Source of the DNA: Xanthoparmelia taractica
Taxonomy: Eukaryota > Ascomycota > Lecanoromycetes > Lecanorales > Parmeliaceae
Direction: 5' to 3'
Assembly: GCA_033085395.1 (NCBI GenBank)
Contig: MU853180.1
Location: forward strand, 124,001-188,000
Length of the DNA stretch: 64,000 bases
Of this stretch, positions 23,534 through 32,755 are shown piece after piece. The notes beneath the pieces were generated by a model. It searched no databases, was not told the DNA's origin, and saw nothing but the letters and a program-made list of their open reading frames with translations. The stretch's first letter is position 1. The number at the start of each line of letters is the position of its first letter. A program made the translations under genes and the position numbers.

Positions 23534-23810
23534 CCTCGCTGTCGCTTCCACTGGGCTGGGAATATCTTCAGGCCAGGCATAGGAGTCCGCCCGCATATAT
23601 ACTGGCCAGGGCGGAGTTCCTATGGGGGCTGTCGCGGATTCGGCGGTCTACAATATGAATTTCGCTGTCGCTCTTAACCCGGCGGGGAGCGACTTTAGGA
23701 TAGTCATAGAAGCCCGTTCGTATATATATCGGCTAGGGCGGAATTACTATAGGGGATGTAGCGGAATCGATAGCCTACGATGGGGGTTCAGGGAGATCTC
23801 GCTGTCGCTA
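23534..23810 (+). repeat. Tandem repeat, two units of about 130 bp plus a partial third
   Basis: The anchor TCGCTGTCGCT occurs at 23536, 23662 and 23799. Units one and two also share the CCCGC/TCGTATATATAC/TCGGC/TTAGGGCGGA block and a TATGGGGGCTGTCGCGGATTC / TATAGGGGATGTAGCGGAATC block. Differences are mostly C/T and G/A transitions, as after RIP. Confidence 0.7.
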
Positions 23811-24049
23811 ATTTGGGGGTTTCATTTGTGAGGCTATCTATAAATCCTTTCATCTCGGGGGCATCTCTAGCCTGGCTATGTTGTGACCATTATTTGCGAG
23901 CTCTTTTAGGGTCTTCTAGGCCCCTTATTGACGAATAGGCCCCGTGCCTTAAGCAGTCAGCGGCTTATTGGGCTTGTTACACATTCAGAAATTATCAATC
24001 AAAGGCCAGTACGCGTCAAACTGCTCAGGCGTTCATTTGATGACTGTTT

Positions 24050-24450
24050 TTATCGAAAAAACAGCCTCACGAATTGCTAGGGTGTTCGCAGGCAGTTCCA
24101 GTATTGTTGACGCGACCTCCGAGGATATCAAGGGGGCTGCTTTACTGCGTTTGGTCTCTCTTCTACTCATCAAGGCTGATAGAGGTCTTTCGCTTCACGG
24201 CGGGGTGATGAGAGGTAGGGAGGGTCTTCAAGGGAGGTGACGGTGATCTAGACGCGTTAGAATACGTAGGCTGGCTCCATTCTTTATCACTAGGATCGCT
24301 ATCCTCAACCTCCGGGGCCATAGAAAGCCCATTATCGTCCGAATAGAAGGCCTCCGGGGTACGATCGCGATCAACGCCCTCGGGGTTGCTGCCGTATCAA
24401 TCAGCCTCTTCCTAAGTGTCCTCGAAGGCCTCATATTGAGAAGGCTGGCG
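24050..24450 (-). pseudogene. Decayed ORF with RIP-type stop codons
   Basis: On the minus strand one frame reads as plausible protein for about 130 codons, interrupted by TAG, TGA, TAG, TAA and TGA. Every stop differs by a single C-to-T change from a Gln or Arg codon. The intact stretches are acidic and Ser/Pro-rich (APEVEDSDPSDKEW, then SNASRSPSPP and a basic VKRKTS segment), like a disordered protein tail. I cannot assign a family; a mobile-element protein is the simplest guess given the setting. Confidence 0.45.
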
Positions 24451-25020
24451 GACAACGCGATCCTGTGATAGCATAGCGGCGGGGTGAAAGATATACGCGA
24501 AAATAACGTGTTTGGGAGTTAATAAGGGCGATAGCGAGATATGGGGAAGAAGGATGCAGCAGGTAAGGGGCGGCCCCAAATTACTATGGGTGGGCGTTAC
24601 TAATCAGGGGCCTGTGGCTGCATCGGCCTAATGACTCTCCGGTAATATTACAGTGGGGGTGGGCTGAGGTTTAGAAGCTCCCGTCTTTTTGCAGAGCTCC
24701 AGCGCCACATCGTGCGCAACATACATCCATCAGTCGCTGAAATGTTGCCTTGAAGCAAACCAAACGAGATTATCCTAGGTACTCTACAGGCTCGAACCTT
24801 TCAAAGTCCAGTGACATCTCCATGACTGAAACTCCGACCGGGGCATCGCAAAAACTATGCCTGCTCTGAATGCCTTTGGATAATATGTGCTGGGGGCGCA
24901 GGCTACCCAGGAGTGGAAAGCTAGCCAAGGATGTGGGGAAAACACGGAGTGGATCAATATTCTTCAGCATAGCTACAGTAGAGGATATGATTGATTCTTA
25001 GTATTCTCTGCTATATTATC

Positions 25021-25052
25021 CTTATCCTCATCCTCATCCTCATCCTTATTCT
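25021..25052 (+). repeat. CATCCT microsatellite
   Basis: Five or so units of a hexamer (CCTCAT / CCTTAT). On the minus strand it would code for an Asp/Glu-rich run and directly follows the decayed ORF in the AT-rich block, so it may be the tail of that former gene. Confidence 0.75.
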
Positions 25053-25079
25053 CAATATTCTAATCCCCCATATTTCTTC

Positions 25080-25600
25080 ATCACTTCAATAATACTCACA
25101 ACTAATAAACGCCTTACAACGCTTAGAAATCTCAGCATAGATCAACTTCTTAACAGCAATAAGATCGTCGTAGCGAATAGCTGTAGATAGCGTAGAGTAG
25201 ACATATCTATCAGGATATAAGACACTGGCAAGTCTAGGCAAAAAAGTCTTTCGAGACTTATTCTAAACTCAATAATACATATTATCTAAAGCATCTAAGA
25301 GCTGCGAATATATATTATCATATCGTTTCTTCTCTTCATTAATACGTACGATATTAATACAATCGTCGCATAGATTATCAATAATCTCTCGCTTCGTACG
25401 AATCCGAGCTTCTTTAACATAATCTAGATCTCGTCGCAGCGCAGCCTTATTATTATCTAGCTTCGTACGATTCTCGAATAAATTATAACTTGAATACTTA
25501 TCGTAGGGCTATATAGAAATAAGAGAACGCGTATTATAAATATCGAAAGTAGAACGTTACGTAGAATCTTGAACGCGAAAGGCAGAGCTGCTAGCCCATC
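25080..25600 (-). pseudogene. Decayed ORF in AT-rich block
   Basis: Reading the minus strand in one frame from about 25510 gives a charged helical protein (YDKYSSYNLFENRTKLDNNK, then LRRDLDYVKEARIRTKREI, then INIVRINEEKKRYDNIYSQL), followed by two stops (TGA, TAG) and further coherent sequence (RKTFLPRLASVLYPDRYVY, STAIRYDDLIAVKKLIYAE). The stops are one transition from Trp and Gln. Base composition is strongly A/T, unlike flanking genes. Similar frames precede it up to about 25740 with more stops. The family is not recognised. Confidence 0.45.
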
Positions 25601-26708
25601 GATGTGCCGGGCCAGGAAGTAGTAAGATATATAACATATTAAGACCCTCGAGTGTATATTAAGGAGATCTATAAGATCTTGCAGGCTACCGTTTACATTA
25701 TAGAGTGATATCGTGTAGATTTCGACGTTGACGCGTCTTTCTCTAAGATCGTAGCTGATTTTGAGAGCGTAATTGTGAGACGACACGCTCGTTGTCTTGC
25801 TAGGCACGATTCTTTTGATAACGAATTGCAGTACGTTTGACTGCAGGTGAGGCGAGGCCAAAGTCAAGAATTAATTGAGATATAATTTTATTGGAGAAGA
25901 AATAGAGAAAAATGAAGAGAACACTGATATTGCTAACAAAAATTTGATATTCGTAGCCAAAAAACTTAGTTACTTCCCGAAATGAATAAGATTTCCTCAA
26001 TTGAATCTTGGCACTACATTGCTGAAAAATTGAGCAGAGAGAAAGCAAGCTTTCCAATGACTAAGGATTACTTTCACTGCTCCCCAGCTTGGCAAAAAGT
26101 AACAGCGCGTACTCTTGTGAGCGCTTCCACCACTTCTGCTTGGAATGTTCTGTCGGAAACAATAAATAGATTCAGGCATTCTGATCATCCCTGCAGACGA
26201 ATCACATACAAGAGTCTACTGCGGCTCATGTCGACTGTTCAGTCGTGTTTCGGCAGCAAATCTCATTGATGTGCTGCGTATATTGCAAGAAACATTATGG
26301 GGTAGTATAGGCCTTTGCGAATGTATGCGTCGGCTGGGCATGGGTCAACCTCACGCTTTCATTTCATCCGCAGGTTAATAGTGACACAATCCCAGTCCAA
26401 TGAAATAGATGGAATCCTTTCACACGGTATGCTGGATTGATGATACTGGCTTGCGTCTTATCTTTCGGCGGGAGTACATTATCATCACCGCCAGTCTTAT
26501 ATCGTTTTTTCCTTTCCAGTGTTACCGGCGTGCAGTCAAAGTAGTCTGAAGGCTTCGGAAGGGAGATGTATGACTTTCAGTACTATTCGCTACTTAACCT
26601 AGCGTAATTTAGTAACCAAATACCTTACATAAGGTACGCAATTAAGGAAAGTCACAAGTCTACCTTTTCAACTTAATATTAATTAAAATAGTAAAAATTT
26701 TAAATTAC

Positions 26709-26867
26709 GGACAGGTGGCCGAGTGGTGTAAGTTTGGCCTGGTCGATTTAAAATGATATGTAAAATTGACTTGTCCTAGTATGGCGCTACGTTTAGGCAA
26801 ATGTAGAGCTTTCCTCCTTTGAATACCGTAGTTCGAAAGAGCGTGGGTTCGAATCCCACCCTGTTCA
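26709..26867 (+). tRNA. tRNA-like locus, class II (Leu-type) with a long intron, possibly a pseudogene
   Basis: The acceptor halves GGACAGG (26709-26715) and CCTGTTC (26860-26866) pair in all seven positions (one G-U), followed by discriminator A. An A-box-like TGGCCGAGTGG (26716-26726), a perfect T-arm GTGGG-TTCGAAT-CCCAC with B box, a small variable-arm hairpin (GTTC-GAAA-GAGC) and a 14-T pol III terminator are present. Discriminator A and the variable arm favour Leu. The total is 159 nt, so an intron of about 70-80 nt is needed. The D-loop is longer than usual and no anticodon stem closes perfectly (best: TGGTC with TACCG, one mismatch), so I do not assign an anticodon. Confidence 0.5.
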
Positions 26868-26870
26868 TCC

Positions 26871-26884
26871 TTTTTTTTTTTTTT
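26871..26884 (+). terminator. RNA polymerase III terminator (T14)
   Basis: Fourteen T residues begin four bases after the tRNA-like 3' end, as expected for pol III termination. Confidence 0.7.
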
Positions 26885-27782
26885 GGTGATATCCTCTTTG
26901 GCTTTGTTGGATTTCACTCAGACAAAGGCGTGAACGGTTTCATTTTCTGGCTATTGAAGGGTCGAGCGCTGGCACCGAGATGGCTCGGGCTCGGGCTCGA
27001 CAATTGCTAGCGAGGAGCGACCCTTTTACTGTGAGTCGACTTTCATGTGCTGTGTATTTTCAGCAATTCTACCACGTATCCTTCAGAACGTAGCAGAATA
27101 CATGGAAGTACAGGGTGAGCTTCAAATCATCAAAATGTTCAATGTTGGCTACTGTATAATGATAGAGAACCATGTCCGGATCCTTGATACCGATCCCTGG
27201 TGCTAGGGTTTGCATCGCTTTGACTGGAGCCGAGCTAGGAAGATTTTCTACAGGAGTACTTCGTCCGGGCTTAGTACTGTGAGAAGGAATGGTGGATATA
27301 ATTATCACCACATCCCCCTACGCAAATGGGTGAGCTGCCTATCTACACCTGGCTGCTGTCTATCCATCGGGCTCGCGGCTGCAGACCCTGAAGCCAAGCC
27401 TGCTTGGGGCGAATACGGCATAAACTCTCCTACTCTTCCCAGTGAATGGGACATGTACGGCGCTCTGGCATCCAGTGACAGCCAGACAAATCGGATAGCT
27501 GAGCTCACTGCTGTCGTCCGCGCCCTGCAGTCGCAATACACCTTGTAGCTGGTTGGCCCACCGATGTGGATGAGAGAACGTGTGTCGATGAGATCTTTTG
27601 ACGCCGGTGACTGTCTGGACCAAACTCGACGGAAAGCAATATGCTCGTGTTCCCCAATTTTTAGAGCTGAAATCTCGACTTCTCATAAGTACTTACACAG
27701 TGAATCTAACCTCTTCCAACGGCTCTTACATTATCAGCGTACGTAGATTAACTAGTACCCCAATATAATTCGCATCCAGAAA

Positions 27783-30700
27783 TCAAAAGACGTCCGCAGC
27801 GACTCTACAAAGACCGTCCTCCTGCGGCACCACAATGCGGTAGCCCCAGGGCACCAAGTAGTCGAACAATATTGCTTCCTTCATCCTGGCCTCATCACTC
27901 TCGAGCTGGCGAGCTACAAATTCTTCGTCGCGCACAGGCGTCAAGAGTTCTTCGAGCAGGCTTCGGGCTTCCTCTTCAAGTAAAGCACCTTCCTTGTTTG
28001 CATGTACTCCTTCCTTGAGCAAGAGTACCTGGGAGAGATAGTACTTGGCACGAGTGACGTTCTCTTGGGGCCAGTGGACCTTGTGCTCTAGAGTCAGCGT
28101 TTGGCGGAGCCAGACCCTTTTGCACAAAAGTCAGCTATGTTGGTATGGAGAGCGTCCACTACATAAGGAATGCTAGAAAAGACTGCAGAGGTAAGGATCG
28201 AGCAACTTACTCCGCTTCATCAAGATCATTTTTGCGGAAATACATGATTCCCAGCATTAGGCGGCTCTGTATAGTCAACAGATTGAGGTTTCCACACTCC
28301 TTCACTCGCTCATTGAATATAATCCTGTGTTCCTCAATTGCACGATCGGTATCCCCGTTCTGGAGAAGGAAGACCGCCCAGTCAAAACGGTAGATCGTCG
28401 CAAGTTGGGCACCTGGATTCGCTAGCGCCATCAAATCTGCCGCTTTTCTACCGCTTTCTACAGCTTTGTTTGTCTCCTTCCGGTAGATCTGGACGAATGC
28501 CATGTGATGATGGTACTTTGCGTATTCATAAGGGTATTCCTCTTCGTTGCCCCATGTCTTGTACTTCTGTAAGCATTTTCCACAATATTTTTCTACTTCA
28601 TCAAAGCGGTTCAACTGTTGGTAGCTACACGCTAAATCAGTGAAGGAGTTATAAAGGAGTATCTCATCATCAATAGTGACTTTGTCTGCAGAAATTTGGG
28701 AGAAGCAATTCTGGCGAACCTCCATCGCCCGGAGCCGCTTGTCCAGGCCCTGAAGTCTCTCCGTGATCCCAATGCGGTCAGTCGCAAGACCAGATACTAT
28801 CAATACATCGCCTCTTATGCGGCTGTTCTCAGGATAATCGAGGTCGTCAAGGATAGATTCCGCTGCTTTCAGGAGAGTCTGTGCATCTCTTGAAAACCCG
28901 CGGTCGTACAGGTTCATACCACCAACATCCGCAAGTAGCTCTGCGAAGAGTAGGGAGCCTTGAATATTAGGATCGGCTCTGGTATAGGCTGATGTCAAGC
29001 TCAGAAGGTGGGGTAGAACCTGTCTGATCAAAGGCCATTTATCCACCTCGGCTTGCTGTAATCGTGATGCAGATGGAAAGGTCTCCCGTAAGAGGAGAGC
29101 AGCCCTTTCGAAAGCCTTTTGTCTCGTTGCAGTATCCTTGTTTAATTGTTGCATCAAACCCTCCTGCAGAGAGCGATGGGTTGCCAGATATGCTCTATCT
29201 CCAGATGTTTCCCTGTGCACGAGCTGACTGATACTCAGGTCCTTGATCATGCAGAGATACCTGAAAATGTCAGTCTTTGTGCACGTGTGGCAGGTGGCTC
29301 TGATGCTACCTTGGGTTATTCTTCTTGCAGAGGAAGGCGAGCTCTTCTGATACATGGTCTGACAATAGCATTGTCTCATCGGTTTCCTCGGGGTTAAGAT
29401 ATGCCAACATATATAAAAGGCTTGCAGCATCGTCAGGAAGCTTCTTGATAGCGTCTTCGAACACAGCCGGTATTGCCCTCTCGTATCTCCAGTTCTCGCC
29501 GATTTTGTCTCCTCCCAGCATGTTACTTGACGATTGATGACTGTCTAAGTAATCTGAGAGAGTGCATTTGGTGAATTGGATCTGACCTCCGACTTGATTA
29601 AGCCAGAGGGGGAGCCCACCGACAGACTGCGAGATCTCTTCCGCTAGCTCTTTTGCTCTACCTTCAGCTTTCACTCCTAACTGCTTCAGAAGCAGGCTTG
29701 AACCGAGACTAGATGATAATGGCTTCAGGCATATTTTGTTGTCTGTCCCGCCAATTTCCTGCTGTGCTGTGACGATGACGGACGTCTTTCCTTTTGACGA
29801 TATGGGCACATATGTAGAAATGCTATCCCAGTCTTTGACATTATCGAAAACGAGGAGCTTAGCTCGATCTGGTCAAATTTAGACATGGCCTCAAAATCGT
29901 ACTCAGGAGCTTAAAAGCTTACCTGTTTCCTCTAACCATGCTTGGACCTTCTCGAGTGCCAGCTGATCAGCATCATTCCCTGACGTAAGCCCCAGCTTTC
30001 TTGCAATTGCGGCATAAGAATTTAGAAGTTCGATTTCTTTTTCCGCTCTCAGCCAGAAAACACAGTCGTAGCGTTCCCTGTATCTGTATGTGTATTCCAA
30101 TGCTGTCTGGGTTTTGCCTACTCCTCCAATTCCATATATTGTACACGACCTTGGTCCGGCCAGTGGATTCCCACCCGTGATGTTAGAGTGAAGCGATACG
30201 AGTGCAGTCTCTCGCCCGATGAAGTTAGGATTGCGACGCGAGAAGACCATAAAAAGAGGGAACTCAGGGGTGTGTGGCTCATTGTGAGAATGTAGAGTTT
30301 TCAGTTTCGCCATGGTCTCTCGGTGATTCGACTCAACCTGCTGGCGATGCGCAAGCGAGGCTTTTGTGTGAAAGTCTTGAATGTGCTTTGAAAGCTTTTT
30401 CCTTATACCTCCAAGCTCCCGCTTCAAGGATACTGACACCAACATGCGAACGGAGTTGACTGTGATCATCTAAGCCAGAAGCTCGGGGATGAGGGAGTGG
30501 GTCGTACCCAAGGGACTCCGTCTCAAGTATTTGACGATGTGGATGTAGTAATTTAAGAAGTCCTCATATATATCCCGCAACGCAAATCGCAGCCTTGCGT
30601 TCGAAGGGTATAGGGCCAAGTGCTCCGAGAAAAGAGGCATTGCTTCGTACAGATCTCCCAGCTGCTCCATGATGGACTGTAGCGATTCCGCAAACATGCA

Positions 30701-31147
30701 ACCACACTTTGGGGAGAATGTCAGCTAGCTCGACTAGACTACGTAGTAGTTCGATTTATGACACATGAGGCAGCTTTCAATTGGTAGATTCTTGGGGTAA
30801 CCTACTTGAACAACAATAAGCAATGCTCCCCAACACAGCGAGGCGAAGCCATTTGCTTGCGTGGAAGCTGATATGGCGCCGGTAAATGACTTGATGTGGT
30901 CGAACCATGGATAGAGTTTATCCGCGACCAGTTTATAGACGCCGCGCTGCGTGTACCGTGTGCAGATGGATTCCAAAGAAGCTTCAAAAACTTCAAAGCT
31001 TTCAACTCGGATAAGACTCTCAACATTTAGTAGAATGCTGAGCTCGCCCTGGTCCCGCGTTTTCTTCTCCAGTGCTTTGACATTTAGCGCCGCAATTAAT
31101 TCGCTTCGCTTTCTTGTTTGAGCATCTCGCCAAGCCTGGTTCTCCAT
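27783..31147 (-). CDS. NLR-type protein: helical DUF7708-like N-terminus, NB-ARC, TPR
   Basis: Six exons: 30806-31147, 30508-30706, 29923-30459, 29310-29868, 28211-29260, 27783-28116, giving 1,006 aa. All phases close. Fungal NB-ARC/TPR proteins are STAND ATPases used in non-self recognition and programmed cell death. Seen: an N-terminal helical domain ending FASLCWGALLIVVQ (DUF7708-like, about 30-180), NFIGRE, Walker A YGIGGVGKT (about 290), Walker B KLLVFDNV (about 363), GGLPLWLNQ (about 435), then a winged-helix-like linker and TPR-type helical repeats (about 600-900). The second intron is 48 nt. The frame is open upstream to a Met at 31501, which would add 118 residues with no recognised domain; I kept the Met just before the helical domain. 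It lies beside a RIP-damaged island. Confidence 0.85.
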
Positions 31148-32755
31148 ATTGGAGATCCAAGCACTTGGTTTCTTCTGTGGCTTATTGAGCGAAAGGGATG
31201 AATCCCACGAATGCTTGAAGTTCCAAGGGCCACATCTGGAAAATTTCGGTGGATATTTATTATCTCTCACAGGACACCTTTCTGCATAGGCTGAAAGCAG
31301 TGGCAAGTAAAACTGTCCATGTGGCCTTCCGCGGTCGACAGACAGCATTTGCACACAGTTTTTGACCGGCTCAGGTATTCTAGGCATCCAGTGAAGCCCC
31401 GCGGCCATGCACCTTGACAATGTTGGCAAATCATTGTGCTGTGGGGCTTGACGATCCTTGATCAATTCAAGCCCTGGGGCCCGCGTAGAGCTATTGTGCA
31501 ACTGCCCGGCTTGGTTTTCAATATGTACGCCGTATTATTCTGGAAGTGGTTACTTCGTACACATCCCGTCAATGGCAAAAGCCCCGGGTCAGTGCATGAC
31601 TGTAACCCTGGCCACTGGCCTACGTCTGAATGAAGCATCCTTCAGAGGCGGAAAGTCAGGGGCTGAAAAATAGTCCTAAATAATGCATACAGCAATTCGA
31701 CACGACTTGGGAGTTGATACGCTCTCAAGCATGATCCCAAATGGTGCTTAGTCTGCTCCAATCAAGGTCGACTCCTAACAGCATGGGTGTAATTTCTGTT
31801 TAGCCAATCTCAACTGCTGGGGTGAATTACTACCTTTGCTTCTTCAATAATAGTAGAGCTTTGTTCCAATTTACAATTGAAGCAGCTTCAAGGAATGTAG
31901 TGAAGGCCGAAAACATAGCGGGGGGGAATAAGCGACTTGGACAGACTGCGACTGCCAGGCCAAGGAACAGCTCTACGATACTAGAAAGAGTCAAGTGTGA
32001 GGCCGCTAGTGCCTCCCTCGGAGTTGAATGGACAGTATTCGGTACGTTACCAAACTAGGGGCCCTTAAACCAGCAAAATTTCCGACTTTCAATTGAGCCG
32101 TCTAATTGCAGTCAGCTTTTTATGTGGTGTCAAGTAGAAGTAGCACAAGAGCCATCCAATCGCAGTCAGCTTTGAGTGTGGTGAGAGGAGCCGTCTGATT
32201 TGGAACACGTAGCATGGACGGTAGTTGATCTGACCGCAGCGACTAAGGTTCGGGGCTTGCTTGTCACGGTTTCACCCGCGTCTGTACTTTCCGCAAAGTG
32301 CGTTAATCTGGCTAGCCTCCCCACCATCTCATATCAAATAAAGTAGCATTTGCACTGTCACATACCAACCAATGAATCACGTCTCCCACCCTCTTTTCCC
32401 TTTTCTTGCACCACAGCGTGCAGGGTAAGTGCAGAAATGACTGGGCAGTGGGAAATATACTTGTACGCTATTAGACCACTAGGCTGACATGGGATAGAAT
32501 ACAACTAACACGTATCATAATGACCCATGTCTGGGAGGAATGCCGGTCCCATAAAAATGCGTGGTGCAATCATCACAATGCTAGCCCCCGGAGACAGACA
32601 GGCAGAGGCCTATCGTACCTCTGGCCGGCGAAGTCGCTCTATATACAGCATATTTCTTTTCTGCACATGCTCGTGGCCTTTCGATTGCGCAAACAAAACA
32701 TATATGCGGCTAAGGGGTTATTCCCTTTGCATCGCTGTGAGACCTTGCCCTGTCT
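31148..32755. other. Divergent interval between NLR and beta-lactamase-like gene
   Basis: 1.6 kb with no gene recognised, apart from the possible N-terminal extension of the NLR (to 31501). A short three-copy tandem repeat lies at 32095-32205. A TATATA sequence at about 32639 lies 115 bases before the first ATG of the beta-lactamase-like gene. Confidence 0.5.
32095..32205 (+). repeat. Short tandem repeat, three copies (54 and 39 bp spacing)
   Basis: GAGCCGTCTAATTGCAGTC, GAGCCATCCAATCGCAGTC and GAGCCGTCTGATT begin at 32095, 32149 and 32188. The first two share a further AGCTTT..GTGGTG tail. Most differences are transitions. Confidence 0.7.

Larger units (their letters stand above)
23307..27782. 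other. Gene-poor, partly AT-rich island with repeats and decayed ORFs
   Basis: 4.5 kb without an intact protein gene. In order: a tandem repeat (23534-23810), a decayed minus-strand ORF (24050-24450), a CATCCT run (25021-25052), an AT-rich block with a second decayed ORF (about 25080-25600), a tRNA-like locus (26709-26867) and a 70-bp imperfect inverted repeat (26957-27026, arms beginning AAGGGTCG). A plus-strand ORF at 27210-27548 has no start context or domain. The pattern of transition-type stops fits RIP-damaged mobile DNA. Confidence 0.6.

Noticed and set aside
26957..27026. Imperfect inverted repeat with AAGGGTCG arms, possible miniature transposon
   Set aside because: Only about 70 bp long with arms that lose pairing after eight bases and no clear target-site duplication, so I list it only in the island description.
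27210..27548. Plus-strand ORF of 112 codons, with a coherent-looking C-terminal end (PAWGEYGINSPTLPSEWDMYGAL...)
   Set aside because: No domain, start context or upstream exon that extends it; it overlaps minus-strand frames of similar length, so chance or a relic is more likely than a gene.
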